This document shows, piece by piece, positions 26,289 to 38,800 of a DNA stretch of 64,000 nucleotides. Source of the DNA: Chitinophaga sp. CF118 (lineage in GTDB: Bacteria; Bacteroidota; Bacteroidia; Chitinophagales; Chitinophagaceae); contig NZ_FOMK01000010.1 of NCBI RefSeq assembly GCF_900112615.1, forward strand, positions 1 through 64,000, read 5' to 3'. The notes under the pieces were generated by a model. The model did not search any database and had not been told where the DNA came from. It saw nothing but the letters and a program-made list of their open reading frames with translations. A program made the translations under genes and the position numbers. The stretch's first letter is position 1. Every line of letters begins with the position of its first letter.

Positions 26289-27518
26289 TTAATAAAAGCG
26301 GTTGCGGTAAAATGCGAGGCTATGATATGGCTGTAGCTGGGGTACGAGTTTTTCCAGCAGGTTTGCAGCTGTAGTAGCACCACCGGATTTCTCAAAGGAT
26401 TGCTGAATTCGTTGAGCGGCTTTTTTGTATGCCGGGTTGCGGATAATTTCCCATACAGCTGTTTGCAGATGTGCTGCTTTGAACCGTTTATAATTCAGCC
26501 TTAAACCGCTTTCTACCTGGATTACCCGGCCAGCTACGTGCGATTGATCATATGCAATAGGGATCACCACCAGGGGCAGACCATGTGACAGGCTTTCACA
26601 TACAGTATTATGCCCGCCATGACATACAACTGCATCCAGATGTGGTAATAGTTCCAGTTGTGGTATTTTTTCCTGTACAATGAAGTTATCCGGCCATTCT
26701 TCAAAAAGAGACTGATCAGATACTACGACTACAGATATCGGTTCATTGCCCAATGCGTCGATCACTTTCTGAAAGAATTCTTTCTTATAGGTATGATCGA
26801 AGGTGGTTCCGATAGAAACCAGGATCCGGGGATGATCGCCGATGTGGTAAAGTCTTTCCCAGTTGAAGGAAGTAATAGCTGCCCGGTCCCGGATTACAGG
26901 GCCAATGAATTTATATCCGGGAGGCAGTGACATGTCGCCAAAGAAATCTTTCGAGGTAAAGATCATGGTAAGAGCATCAGAGCATACAATGGATGTATCA
27001 TCCGGTATGCCAAGTTCCTGTTGCAGGGCAACGATCTGTTTGATCTCCCATTCGTGCACACCGGGAAGATCTTCCATCATTTTAACAGCCGCAGGTGCTG
27101 TTACTGAAGTAGCATAGGGGATCTGCTTTTTGTAAGCAGCAATGGCGCCGGAAAAAAGCTGATGATCATTAATAACCACATCCGGCCTGAAGGTTTCCAG
27201 CAGTGTGGTTATACCTTCGAACATGAATCTGTTAAGGGGTATTAATACCTCTTCGTATAAAAACTTGATGCTTTCTATACCGGATACATTCTTTTTGGTG
27301 ATCTGATCCAGATATTGTTCACTGTCTCTTTTCTCAGTATCATTCTGGTCATATTGCACCAACAGGAGTATACCTCCCTGGGGTAAACGGGTTTCCAGTG
27401 AAGCATCGAGGCTTATCCAGCCTACTTCGTGCCCTCTTTGTAATAGTTCGGCACCCAGGCTCAGTGTGGGGTTAACATGACCTGTAAGGGGAGGAACTAT
27501 GAACGCAAACCTTGCCAT
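26289..27518 (-). CDS. MGT-family glycosyltransferase (first copy)
   Basis: This 409-residue GT1-type enzyme is related to the next gene. It begins MARFAFIVPPLTGHVNPTLS and has the donor-site stretch ILVSIGTTF, VQEKIPQLELLPHLDAVVCH and GGHNTVCESLSHGLPLVVIP. YDQSHVAGRV follows, as in this family. It should place a sugar on the synthase product. The sugar type cannot be told from sequence. Its start overlaps the alpha/beta hydrolase gene by 22 bases. Two glycosyltransferases in series suggest either a disaccharide or two attachment sites. Confidence 0.88.
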   Translation of the reverse strand: MARFAFIVPPLTGHVNPTLSLGAELLQRGHEVGWISLDASLETRLPQGGILLLVQYDQNDTEKRDSEQYLDQITKKNVSGIESIKFLYEEVLIPLNRFMFEGITTLLETFRPDVVINDHQLFSGAIAAYKKQIPYATSVTAPAAVKMMEDLPGVHEWEIKQIVALQQELGIPDDTSIVCSDALTMIFTSKDFFGDMSLPPGYKFIGPVIRDRAAITSFNWERLYHIGDHPRILVSIGTTFDHTYKKEFFQKVIDALGNEPISVVVVSDQSLFEEWPDNFIVQEKIPQLELLPHLDAVVCHGGHNTVCESLSHGLPLVVIPIAYDQSHVAGRVIQVESGLRLNYKRFKAAHLQTAVWEIIRNPAYKKAAQRIQQSFEKSGGATTAANLLEKLVPQLQPYHSLAFYRNRFY

Positions 27519-28312
27519 ATTCTGCTATTGATTTGTTTGAATTTGATCTGCCATCCTTCAAAAAAGTCTTTCAGCCTGTTAGCAATTTCTTCCGGTTGTT
27601 GAATTGGAACATTATGATCTCCGTTTACGAAGACCAGTTTGGATCTTGTTATCTTATCATACAATTTCCTTCCCGAATCAGCGCAGTTGGACGCTTTGCC
27701 ATACAGCAGCAATGTATCATGCGATACATGACTGATGGTTGTATCGGAAAAGAATGCTCTTTCGTTGTGCATGTCTGACTTGATAGATGTTTCATTGAAA
27801 AGGTATTCGTACATCTTGTGATTTTTATCCAGTTGTCGCTTACCCATACGCATTTTCGTAGTATCAGTAAAGTTGTTGATGTAGTCTACAAGGAACTCTT
27901 TACTATAGATGTCGATCATACCGAGTGTTTCATCATCGCTGGGGTCAGGAGCTTCTATCACTGCCAGTTTTTTTACCCTGCCGGGATAGCGCATGGCCAT
28001 CTTTAGTGCAACCAGTCCGCCAAAACTGTATCCTGCCAGGTATACTGATTTTAGTTCCAGTGCTTCCATAAGAGCCAGCAGGTCGTCTGTCATAGTGTTA
28101 AGATCGTATCCGGTTTTCGACTTCGCACTCATGCCATGGCTTTTCATGTCGTACATCACTACATGAAAGTTCTGCGCCAGGATAGGAGCGATGTTGAAGT
28201 AGTAGACGGATAGATTACTGAACATACCATGAATCAGCAAAATGGTTTCTTTAGCCCCTTTATTCAGTTCCTGAATGTGTACTGTGGCGTTGTTTACTTT
28301 GATTACTGGCAT
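27497..28312 (-). CDS. Alpha/beta hydrolase, possible thioesterase
   Basis: This 271-residue protein has the alpha/beta-hydrolase layout: oxyanion motif LLIHGMFSN (about 25-33), nucleophile elbow G-Y-S96-F-G-G, a second acid region (EAPDPSDD near 135) and the catalytic His region near 230 (VNGDHNVPIQQP). The synthase has no thioesterase domain, so this gene, between the carrier protein and the glycosyltransferases, is a good candidate for chain release. An esterase role is equally possible. It overlaps its neighbours by 10 and 22 bases. Confidence 0.82.
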   Translation of the reverse strand: MPVIKVNNATVHIQELNKGAKETILLIHGMFSNLSVYYFNIAPILAQNFHVVMYDMKSHGMSAKSKTGYDLNTMTDDLLALMEALELKSVYLAGYSFGGLVALKMAMRYPGRVKKLAVIEAPDPSDDETLGMIDIYSKEFLVDYINNFTDTTKMRMGKRQLDKNHKMYEYLFNETSIKSDMHNERAFFSDTTISHVSHDTLLLYGKASNCADSGRKLYDKITRSKLVFVNGDHNVPIQQPEEIANRLKDFFEGWQIKFKQINSRIWQGLRS

Positions 28313-28602
28313 GTTTCGATGTGGTTTATGATGTCATCCAGTTTAAGGTTGATCAGTTGATCCAGACCCATGCCCGAAAGCCAACCGGTAAAATCAATGT
28401 GTTCTCCAAAATGCGCTTTCACTTTTTCTGAAAATGATACAATTTCAATACTGTCCATTTCCAGATCTCTGGTAAAAGAGCTTTCCCTGGTGATATCCAT
28501 TTCTTCTACGAACTCTTGCCCGATAACTTCGGTGATAAATGTTTTCAATACAGCCAATATTTCTTCGCTGTTCAATTTTCTGTGTGTAATTACTGTGTCC
28601 AT
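28303..28602 (-). CDS. Stand-alone acyl carrier protein
   Basis: This 99-residue protein has the carrier motif L-E-M-D50-S51-I-E-I-V. Ser51 is the phosphopantetheine site. Helix I lies at about 12-28 and a C-terminal helix at about 82-98. Residues 66-80 (HIDFTGWLSGMGLDQ) form a longer segment between helices II and III than in fatty-acid ACP. It overlaps the upstream synthase gene by 13 bases and the hydrolase gene by 10. It probably carries the finished or a starter acyl chain to the hydrolase or acyltransferases, since the 1401-residue synthase has no ACP of its own. Confidence 0.85.
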   Translation of the reverse strand: MDTVITHRKLNSEEILAVLKTFITEVIGQEFVEEMDITRESSFTRDLEMDSIEIVSFSEKVKAHFGEHIDFTGWLSGMGLDQLINLKLDDIINHIETCQ

Positions 28603-31600
28603 CCTATTATATAATTATTGTGTTTAATTGTTTTTATGATAACGTTTTTAATCCTTAGAGTGTCTCCGCTGATCTCTTCAATGACATATGATTTAGGATT
28701 TCCTTGTAGGCCTTTGCCAAGATATTTCCCGTATGCTTCTTTTGCTACCCAGCAGCGGATGATCCATTCTGTGTGGTCTTTGTCAGCAATTAATGCCAGT
28801 TCACTTTCATGAAAAACGAGATCATTAAAGCCTGTATTTTTCTCACTGATTTCTTCTATGTCTATTCCTACAGGTGTATCAAAGCGGGCAATTCCTACAG
28901 CATCTGTGTTTTTATGGGCGATAGAAATATGGATGCCATTAGTCATCAGTCCATCCGTAAATGGTTTTCCTGTTGCATCTGTGCGCACCTCAAATTCTAT
29001 GGGGTAGTATGCTTCATTTTTCTGCTGTTTCAGCAGGGCTCTTACCGCATCTTTTACCGCTACCCGGCTGATGATTCTTTCTTTACGTTTGTTGGGCAGC
29101 AGTGCCTTGACATATGTTCTCTCTGTTTGATTAAGATATCTTTTAAGAATAAAATCCCAGGATACTACGCGTTGATATGCATTGTGAAAGAAGAAGATGC
29201 CTGGTGCTATTTCTTGAGACATCCTATTATGTAAGGGTGACATAGAAATGCGCCAGAGTGTATCATCTATTTCAAGGCGCCTGTTCTGCCATCCGGTGAT
29301 CACCGCCCATATTTTGTTATCTCTTTTCAGGATAAAGTTGGCAGTGGCAAATTCATCATTCAGTTCTGTAAGTTCACAGGTACATTCAAAGGTGCCCTGC
29401 TGATCCTGCATATCGCCGTGGAAGGCTATTTCCTGGATTTTTACAGGAAATGCAATGCGGTCTTTTTCCAACGTAAGCTGCAACCAGAGGCCAAACAACT
29501 GACCTGCATTATCCAGTAAGGAACCTTTGCCGGTACTACTTTCTATAATGCCGGTAATGCCTTTATCTCCCATAGTGATTATCTTCCTGATTCCCTGGTA
29601 TGCCGGTCCGTGAAACATATTTTCTTCATAGATCTGCTGAGGCGTTATGGTGATGGGTAAAGGAGTGCCGGCACTTAAAGACTGTATTGATGGCTGTGTA
29701 TATTTTGATGATAGTTCTACTGTTGCATTCGCATAATTTTCCAGGTTCAAGGTGATATGTGTAGCATCCTGCCATTCGCCTTTAATTGTTTCTGTAAAGG
29801 GCGTAGCTACTTTCATCCATTGGAAAACCTGGATATGAGAGATCTTCTGCACTATTTTACCGGGAGCATTTTCTCTTGCTATGTCTGCAAAAAGTTCAAA
29901 GATCATTGTCATCGGGATCACGGGATCCATATCGTCCGGACAATGCCATCCCGGCTTTTGCCTGATCAGCGCATGATCTATCAGATAGGGGCTGTTTTCC
30001 AGTGAAATGTTCAACTGGTGGGAAACCGGTTTGAGAGGTGCTGGTTTGTCATTGAATAGTGCAATGATTTCTTCCTGAATAGCGGTTATCTCATCACAGT
30101 TTTCGAGGAATGCCTTCATAACCGGTGCACCAGTGGGTTCAAATACCGGCACTGTTTTCCTGACGGACAAGTTTTTGAGGGATACTAAATCTCTTACCAG
30201 CGGAGAACCAAGCTGTAATTTTACAGGGGCCGATTTTGGCTTGTTCTCTATTCCCAGGAAAGAATAATTAATTTCTTTCCCTTCAATGAATAGAGCTGCC
30301 ATTACCCGTTGTAACTGTTCTATCCCTGATCTTACAGGTACGTTGGCGGCAATGGCACTGTATGTTTTGTTTTTAAGAGTGTCATCTACAAATCCGATTA
30401 ATCCACCGGAGCCTGCTTGTATAAATACCCGCGCACCTTCATCATATAATTTCTCTGTTAGTTCGCGGAAACGCACGGGTTTTATAAGATGATCAACGCT
30501 CAGATCGCGGATTGCTTCAAGTGTTTCCGGATAAAGATCCAATGTGGTAGCGGACCACAACGGAATGGTTGGCTTCTTAAAGTTAACCTTGTTAATTCCT
30601 GTAAATAAAATCTCCAGTTTGTTTTCCATGAAAGGAGAGTGAAAACCTGACTGGAAAGGTAATATCTGATGAAAAATCTGTTCTTCTCTGAGAATGATCA
30701 TCAGCTTTTCTACTGCTTCTCCGATGCCACAGAGGATGACCTGCTGCGGACAGTTATCCATGGACAGATAGAGCTCTTTGATATCTTTGAGAAAGGGCGC
30801 TATCCGCTCATAACCACAGCCAATTACCAGAAACTGTGCATCCTGTTGTTCAAAAGATGCAGGGTTTAACTCCTGTAGTAGTGCCAGCACAGACGATTCT
30901 TCTGCCATTCCGGAAGCTCTTCCCGCCAGCCATTCTCCCAGGCTATGTCCTGCATTCAGATCTGGTAATATCCCAAGCTGTTTCAGTGCAGTATCCATGA
31001 TCCTGCTCTTTTCAAGAAGTTGTAGTGCTGAATCAAATACGCCATCTGTAGTGGCTTGGTCAGACTCAAATCTGGGCAGGTTGAAATGTGCTGCAACGCT
31101 GTCCACTTCACCTCCTGATAATCCGTCGAGCCCTGGGAAAAGGAAGGCGACTTTACCGCCTTTGCTTATCAGTGGATCGTTCGTGAACCAGATATCCTGT
31201 TTATTTCTCCAGGGAAGATTCCTGCTTACAATTTTGATAGCTTTCTTAATACGTTCAGGAGTGGGATTGAATAATGCAATCCTGTAATTGCCGCGCCCCG
31301 GATCTGTTTCATTTCTTTCCAGTGCTTTGATGAGTGTATCACTATCTGCTCTGGCCAGCAACAATACATCTGCTTTTGGAGCGGGTGTAAATCCATTGAA
31401 GATGGTTCTGACAGGGTCACTAAAGCCTTCCACTACTACGTGAGCGTTGATGCCTCCGAAGCCGAAAGCGTTGATGCCTGCACGTTTGGGAAGGTCCAGC
31501 AGGTTCCAGTCCAGTGTTTCCTTTACAGGTTCAAAGCGGGTTTGCTGCATGATCTGTAAAGGTTCTTCACAGTGAAGGGTAGGAGGCAGTTTGCTATGAT

Positions 31601-32795
31601 ATAATGATAATGCTGTTTTGATGAGTCCTGCTATACCTGCTGCGGGCATAGCATGACCGATCATGGATTTGACGGTACCGATACCTGCTTTGGGTAATCC
31701 TTTGCCGTTTCCGAATATATTACTGAGTGTTTCCAGTTCTGTTTTATCTCCGAGAGGTGTACCTGTGCCGTGAGCTTCAATGTAGCCCACTTCCTTTAAG
31801 TCTATCTCTGCATTTTGCCATGCCTGGCGGATCGCTTTGGATTGTCCTTTCAGGGATGGGCTCATTACGCTGGTGCCGGCGCCATCACTGGATACACCGG
31901 TGCCTTTCACTACAGCATAGATCCGGTCCTGGTCCCTTATGGCATCTTCGAGCCTTTTCAGTACTACGAAACCGCATCCTTCTCCTATCAGCAAACCATC
32001 GGCCCGCTGATCGAAAGGACGAATCTGACCGGCTCTGGATAAAGCACCCAGTTGTGTAAATATGCTCCAGAAGGGAGCATTCTGACAAACATGCACGCCT
32101 CCTGCAATGATCATATCAGACCTGTGAGAACTTAATTCCTGAATGGCATGATCAACTGCAATCAGTGAACTTGCACAGGCAGCGTCGATAGTATAGGCCG
32201 CGCCGCCCAGATTCAGCCTGTTGGCAACTAATGAAGCTACAAGATTAGGAATCAGCCCCATTGCTGTATCGGGGCCGAAACGCCCCTTTTTCAACTGGAA
32301 CTCTTTTTTCACTTTGTCCAGGTCTTCACTTTTCAGATCGGGCAACAGCGTTTGCAGTACCTGTACAATTTGTTCTCCGGTTCTTACAATTTCTATTGCC
32401 CTGGTGGCACCCGGACCGGTATAATTTCCTTTTCCTATGATGATGCCTGTTTTCTCCAGATCTCTTTCCAGAACACCTGCATCCTGTAATGCCTGTTGGG
32501 CCAGTGCGAGCGTAAGCAGTTGTTCCGGTTCAGTACCTTCTACAGCTAAGGGAAGGATGCCGAATTGAATAGGATCAAAAGAAGCAAATTCATCTATAAA
32601 TCCGCCGCGACGGCAATAGAAACGGTCTACTGCGTTCGACAAAGGATCGAAGAAGGATGCGTCCAGCCGGTTTTCAGGCACAGTCTGGATAGCATCTTTT
32701 TTGTTTATAATGTTGTGCCAGAATGTTTTCAGATCTCCTGCACCGGGGAAAATACCGGACATTCCTATAATGGCTACGTCAACCTGGGTTTTCAT
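28590..32795 (-). CDS. Iterative polyketide/PUFA-type synthase, KS-AT-DH-PPTase
   Basis: The 1401 residues comprise these domains. Ketosynthase, about 5-455: C207 in DAACASSL, H342 in EAHGTGT and H381 in IGHAMPAAG, a full triad. Acyltransferase, about 548-830: GHSLG with S618, and H719. Double-hotdog dehydratase, about 925-1175: H941 in LIDHALIRQKPG and D1095 in DNAGQ. Sfp-type phosphopantetheinyl transferase, about 1185-1401: GIDIE and WVAKEAYGKYLGKG. No ACP, KR or ER is present; these lie in the partner protein. The domain set recalls PfaC plus PfaE of PUFA synthases or an enediyne synthase with a fused PPTase. It lies 22 bases after the 2314-residue synthase gene and overlaps the ACP gene. 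Confidence 0.9.
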   Translation of the reverse strand: MKTQVDVAIIGMSGIFPGAGDLKTFWHNIINKKDAIQTVPENRLDASFFDPLSNAVDRFYCRRGGFIDEFASFDPIQFGILPLAVEGTEPEQLLTLALAQQALQDAGVLERDLEKTGIIIGKGNYTGPGATRAIEIVRTGEQIVQVLQTLLPDLKSEDLDKVKKEFQLKKGRFGPDTAMGLIPNLVASLVANRLNLGGAAYTIDAACASSLIAVDHAIQELSSHRSDMIIAGGVHVCQNAPFWSIFTQLGALSRAGQIRPFDQRADGLLIGEGCGFVVLKRLEDAIRDQDRIYAVVKGTGVSSDGAGTSVMSPSLKGQSKAIRQAWQNAEIDLKEVGYIEAHGTGTPLGDKTELETLSNIFGNGKGLPKAGIGTVKSMIGHAMPAAGIAGLIKTALSLYHSKLPPTLHCEEPLQIMQQTRFEPVKETLDWNLLDLPKRAGINAFGFGGINAHVVVEGFSDPVRTIFNGFTPAPKADVLLLARADSDTLIKALERNETDPGRGNYRIALFNPTPERIKKAIKIVSRNLPWRNKQDIWFTNDPLISKGGKVAFLFPGLDGLSGGEVDSVAAHFNLPRFESDQATTDGVFDSALQLLEKSRIMDTALKQLGILPDLNAGHSLGEWLAGRASGMAEESSVLALLQELNPASFEQQDAQFLVIGCGYERIAPFLKDIKELYLSMDNCPQQVILCGIGEAVEKLMIILREEQIFHQILPFQSGFHSPFMENKLEILFTGINKVNFKKPTIPLWSATTLDLYPETLEAIRDLSVDHLIKPVRFRELTEKLYDEGARVFIQAGSGGLIGFVDDTLKNKTYSAIAANVPVRSGIEQLQRVMAALFIEGKEINYSFLGIENKPKSAPVKLQLGSPLVRDLVSLKNLSVRKTVPVFEPTGAPVMKAFLENCDEITAIQEEIIALFNDKPAPLKPVSHQLNISLENSPYLIDHALIRQKPGWHCPDDMDPVIPMTMIFELFADIARENAPGKIVQKISHIQVFQWMKVATPFTETIKGEWQDATHITLNLENYANATVELSSKYTQPSIQSLSAGTPLPITITPQQIYEENMFHGPAYQGIRKIITMGDKGITGIIESSTGKGSLLDNAGQLFGLWLQLTLEKDRIAFPVKIQEIAFHGDMQDQQGTFECTCELTELNDEFATANFILKRDNKIWAVITGWQNRRLEIDDTLWRISMSPLHNRMSQEIAPGIFFFHNAYQRVVSWDFILKRYLNQTERTYVKALLPNKRKERIISRVAVKDAVRALLKQQKNEAYYPIEFEVRTDATGKPFTDGLMTNGIHISIAHKNTDAVGIARFDTPVGIDIEEISEKNTGFNDLVFHESELALIADKDHTEWIIRCWVAKEAYGKYLGKGLQGNPKSYVIEEISGDTLRIKNVIIKTIKHNNYIIGWTQ

Positions 32796-32817
32796 TCAGA
32801 TAGTTTAGGGAGTGAGA

Positions 32818-35800
32818 CTATTCAGCCATGATAAGCACCTGGCTTTCATTACCGTACTTCAGTTCGTTCACAAAGATTTCCATGCCGTCCTTTAGGGGAA
32901 TCAGCGGGATACCTCTGCGTTCATATTCTTTCTCCAGGGTAGGAGATACCATGCCGGTTCCTTTCCACGGGCCCCAGTTGATAGCAATCACTTTACCTTT
33001 CAGCGTTTTTTTCAGCTCCCATGCGTAACGGTCCATTACACTGTTGGCTGCTGCGTAGTCTGTTTGTCCGCGGTTACCATATACGGATGCAACGCTGGAA
33101 AACAGGATTACAAATTGCACATCGGGACGTAGTTGTTCTGCGAGAATTCTAAGTGGTGTTACTTTTGTAGAGAATACCCTTTCGAAAGAGTCTGATGTTT
33201 TTTGCTGGAATAATTTATCCTCTAATAATCCTGCACCATGAATCACACCATCTATCCTCCCGAATTCTTTATATACACTGCTGATAAGATGGCTCAGTTC
33301 CTGTTCATTCCGGAGGTCCAGAGTATGATAAGTAACAGTTGCCCCATTGGCTTCCAGCGAAGTGATAGTATGCAGGATCTGGTTTGATTTATGAATGTCT
33401 GATGCTCTCTTTTCTATTTCAGCAGGTTTGGTGAGCTGGCCTTCTGCAATGAGTTGTTTTTTGATATCCTCTTTACTGTTGAAGGCAGCATATTTATTTT
33501 GCCCGTCATTACGTGGATCTGCAGATCTGCCTACCAGGATATAATGACAAGGGTAATCTTTAGAAAAGCGGATCATCAGTTCTGACGTAATCCCTTGTGC
33601 GCCTCCGAGTACCAGAATAACGCCGTTCTTATCCAGCTGGATATTCGGAGTATCTCCTGTGGGGATTTGTGAAGGGATGAGTTGGAAGATATGCCTCTTG
33701 CCATCCTGGTAAATCACTTCTGATGGTTGGTCCGGATGTTGGATCTCATCAAGTGCGATGGAGGCAATTTCTTCGGGAGACAGGATGCCCGTAAGACTAA
33801 TGCTTCTGCACTTAGTTTGTTCCCATTCTATATCCAGGCTTTTAAAGAAGCCGGGATATCCCTGGAAATGCCTGAGTTGTTTGGTATCGGATGACGAAGT
33901 TTGTTCTATACCGGAGATGGCATAAATCCATTTCACGTTTTTCGGATCCAGTTTTTTAATGGTAGAGAAAGCCGTTAAGATATCCTGTCTGTTAGGAGTA
34001 GACAAAATATCAAGGATAATCAGTCCGTTATATCCTTCCAGGGAATCATTAGCAGTAATGATATTTACTGATGCTCCCTGTTGTTCCAGCAGTTTTTTGA
34101 TAGACAAGGCCACTTTGCTGCCATCATCAGTGATCGCAAACTTTTGATCGGCCAGTTTTGCCGGAAGGATATTTTCAAAATAGGAAGGAGCTAGTGCAAA
34201 CCGTATACGGGATAATACTTCTTTGGTTTTAGGGATAGGAGTCTGCTCTATAACCGTCACCGCTGTTGCTGTTTCGGCAGGCATATTCCCAACAATCCAG
34301 TTCACTAATCCGTTTAATGTTTTAATAGCAGCCAATGCTTCAGTTTTATCTTCGCCCTGATTAAATCCTCCTATTTTAACTTTTAACTCTCCGAGAATTT
34401 CCATCCGTTTAATGGAATCGATACTCAAATCAGCTTCCAGGTCAAGATCCAGTCCCAGCATTTCCTGCGGATATCCTGTTTTTTCGCTGACAGTGAGCAG
34501 GATGGTACTTCTGATATCCTGTTCTGTCCAGCCTTTTGCAGCTGCCGGTTGCTGAACGGCGTGTTGTAAAGAAATGCCACCTGTATCAGGGAGGCTCTGA
34601 TCCACATTATCTGCGATCCACTGTAATAATCCATTCAGGGTCTTTATTCCTGCAAGTTGTTCTACCACGGCTTCATCACTTTTGCCGGCAGTTTTAAAAC
34701 CACCTAATTGTGTTCTCAGTTCCCCGATAATTTCCATCCTCTTGATAGAATCAATACTCAGATCTGCTTCCATATCCATGTCCATGCCCAGCATTTCATG
34801 GGGATAACCTGTTTTTTCGCTTACAACTTCTATCAGGATCTTTTTCGGATCTCTCTTGATATTTACATGAATTGTTTCCTGATGAACAGGAGCCTGCACT
34901 GGAATAACTTTTGCCGGTGCTTCCTGTATTATCTGCGGCTGACTAAAAGATTGAGGTACATGGCCCATAAAGCTCAGCATCACATCTCTTTGTGCCTGCA
35001 TCATGTACTTCATATTACTCAGGTATTCCTGTACCATGTTTTCTGCACCACCATTAGCCGTTACAACTGTTCTTATTTCACTGCCTTTTAACTGTAAAGG
35101 TTCAGTAATGGGCAATGCTCCATGAGCAGGCAGCTTACCTACTGATGGTACGGATAATTGTCCGTTTACATACCATACTGTACTACTCTTTTTATATTGT
35201 TCAGGAGTATCTAATTGCAGCTGCTGTGGCTCTCTGCCATCGAATAGTTTTTCCAGTTTTACATCCCTGCCACTGGCAATGTATCTCGCAATAGTGGAGA
35301 GTAATTGATTGAACGCATTTTTATCTTCAGTATGTAAGATCAGTTCATCTTTACCAATGATGGCTTTTGTAAGCCCGGATAATACTTTACCCGGACCAAC
35401 TTCTATAAATACCCTGGCGCCGGCTTTATACATTTGCTCTACTTCTTCCGTAAAGCGAACTGGTTTAACAAGATGATCTGTCAGCAGTTCCTTAATCTCT
35501 TTAGCAGCTGCCGGATATACCTTTGTAGTAGTATTGGACCATACCGGTATAGATGGAGTATTAAAAGATACTTTACTGATAGCTGTTTTATACAGCGCCT
35601 TAGATTTTGATAATAAAGGACTGTGGAATGCACAGGCAACTTCCAGTTGTTTATAAGATATGTTTGATTGCTTCAGTTGTTCCATCAATCGCTCCATATC
35701 CTTTGTGGTACCGGCCAGTACCCATTGTTTCGGAGAATTATGATTCACTGGATACACCCCATTCTCTTCTTTTGCAATGGTCGATAATTCATCGCCGGAG

Positions 35801-38800
35801 CAGTTCACAGCAACCATCACACCCTTATCATCTTCTATTGCATCTAAAATTGCTTTAGCTCTTTTTTCTGAGAGTGATACCAGTTCGTTTTCTGCAAACA
35901 CATTGGCAAAACATAAAGCGGGTAATTCTCCATAGCTGTGTCCAGCCACCATGTCCGGCTGAATGCCCAGCTCTTTTAAGAAGTTGGCAATGGCGAGATC
36001 TACGATGCCTAACAGCGGTTGAGCAACACGGGTATCTTTGATCTGCTCTTTTTGTTTTTTAGCAGCATCCTCATTGAATACCGCATTCGGGAAGAGGATC
36101 TTTTCATAGGCAGGATTGTTTTTCAGCAATCTGCGCATGGCCGGAAATGCAACGAACAGTTCTCTGGCCATGTTGATCCGCTGGCTGCCCTGTCCGGGGA
36201 ACAGGAATGCCACTTTACCTTCCAATGGCTGTGTAGCATAGATCTCTTTCGCGGTAGCACCGGATAATGCAAGTTCTATTTTCAGCATCAGGTCTTCCCT
36301 GTTACTTGCTACGATAGATAAAAGGATGGGCTGATCGTTTTTAACGAGCAGGCTGTAAGCAATATCTTTCAGGGAGATGGTATCATTGTTCTCCAGGATG
36401 GCACGTACAGATTGTAACAGTTGTTTCATGGCGGCTTGCGTATCTCCCCTGAATACGAAGAGTTCTGCAGGCCATGATTTCATAATGGTATTGTCTTCCG
36501 GTTGGTTCCCTTCATTTTCTATTACCGCATGGAAGTTAGTACCACCAAAGCCGAAGGCGCTTACACCTGCCAGCCGTTGATCATCCATCCATAACCCTGC
36601 TTCAGTATTAAATAGGAAGGGGCTGGTAGATGCATTATAATAACTGTTAGGCGCTTTTATGTGTAGGGTAGGAGGTTTAACACCGTGGTATACAGAGAGT
36701 GCAGCTTTGATTAGTCCTGCCAGTCCGGCTGCACATTTGGTATGCCCTATCTGTGTTTTTACGGAACCCAGGTGTGCTTGTCCGGCCACTGCGCCCGACT
36801 GGATCAGCATATCGGAGATAGCACTTAATTCTGTTTTATCGCCTACTACTGTGCCGGTACCATGTGCCTCTACGAGGCCCAGCGCGGCAGGGGATACTCC
36901 ACTTTGTTCGTATGCTCTTTCCAGTGCTTTTATTTGCCCGGCTTTGCGTGGAGCAGTTAGTCCCAGACTCTTGCCATCACTTGAACCACCTACTCCTTTT
37001 ATTACTGCGTATATTTTATCGCCGTCTCTTTTCGCATCGGCCAGTCTTTTCAGCACCACCATAGCAACTCCTTCTCCTAATGCAATACCATCAGCTGCGG
37101 AGTCGAAAGTAGCGCACCTGCCGGTTTTAGACAATGCATGCGTACTTGAGAACATCAGGTAATCGTTGATCCCGTTGTGAAGATCTGCGGCACCTGCCAG
37201 CACCATGTCTGACTTTTCGAGGATCAGTTCCTGGCATGCGAGGTCAATTGCCGCGAGGGAGGAAGCACAGGCTGCATCTACAGTATAGTTTCTTCCTCCA
37301 AGGTTCAGCCTGTTGGTAATGCGACCGGATATAACGTTGGCGAGTACACCAGGGAAGGAATCTTCGGTCAGTTTAGGTAATGCATCATCCAGTTCTGCCG
37401 GCATTTCGCCAAAAATCTGGCGGTACAGGGAGCGGAATCCATAGTTATTAGCCAGGTCGTTTCCTCCTTCTGCACCAATGATTACAGATACATCTTCCGC
37501 ATTAAAATCTTTATTGCCATAGCCTGCATTTTCAAGTGCCTGTTTGGCTACCAGTAAACTCAGTAATTGTGTAGGATCAATTGCCGCGAGTGACTGCGGA
37601 GGAATCCCGAAGGCAACCGGATCAAAGTCGATCCGGGGAATGAAGCCACCCCATTTAGAAGGTGTTTTATTACCATCAGTAGATTCCTGATCCCAGTATA
37701 ATGATTTATTCCAGCGCTCATCTGGTACTTCAGTTACGCAGTCTTTCCCTTCAAGAATATTACTCCAGTATTCTTCAATATTTTTTGCACCAGGATAAAT
37801 GCAGGCCATACCTATAATGGCAACGTCCAACGCTTTCTCAGGAGCATATAACGGTGCCGGCAAAACGGCTGCCTGGATATGTTTGAAGTTATTTTCCGCT
37901 ACCTCTTTATGTAATTCGGTCATGGAAACGATCTCATTCCTCAATGCAGCTACCTGCCCGATCATATACATTCCATCATTTACCTGCTGTTTGAGATCAA
38001 CTGTTACCAGGTCATTCTCTTTCCTGTCGAGACCTTTTGCCGCGATTCTCAGTCGACCAACATTCAGTTGTTCCAGGCGTCCCCATATTTCTTTTTTATC
38101 CAGATTCTCCGTAATTAATCTGCGTTTCTCTTCATTGAAAAAATGTGTAAAGGGCGATTGCAAACACCGGGTTTCATGACCGGGCGCAGTTTCGAGTAAC
38201 ACGGTACTAGTATGAGAAATTGCCTGATCCTGGAATTGCTGGAGGATGGCGCCTGATTCAACAGCCTCTTTTGTGTAGATGTAGGCTGTACCCATCAGTA
38301 CCCCTATTTTGGCTCCTTTCGTTGCCAGTGGCGCTGCCATTACGGAAATAAAAGCGGTAGACAGGGAATCGTGGATACCACCGGCAAAGAAGATATTCAG
38401 TTGATCCGCATGATCTTCGAGTAATAAGCGGTCTATCTGTTTCTCCCATAACACCAGGCTGGATAAGGGGCCTACGTGGCCGCCGCATTCCCTGCCTTCG
38501 AAAACAAATCTTCTGGCTCCTTCTTTCAGGAACATATCCAGCAATGAAGCGGAGGGCACATGCAGAAAGGATTTGATACCCATTTGTTCCAGTGCTTTGG
38601 ATTGAGAGGGCCTGCCGCCGGCAATCAATACAATGGGAGGTTTCTCTTGTTTAATATATTCTATCTGCTCGTCGCGCAATTCCTGTGGTGCAAATCCAAG
38701 AATCCCTACACCCCAGGTTTTGTCGCCGGCCAGTTGCTTTGTTTGCTGGATGAGCTGCAGGGCACTTTCTCCCTTTAATAAGGACAAGGCCACAAATGGT

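Noticed and set aside
26270..26395. Extended start for the second glycosyltransferase
   Set aside because: The extra 42 residues overlap the upstream glycosyltransferase gene and do not match the family; the MSKFMFVVPPFFGH start does.
36659..37162. A 167-codon plus-strand frame within the synthase gene
   Set aside because: It is antisense to the conserved ketosynthase of the minus-strand synthase and has no recognisable domain.
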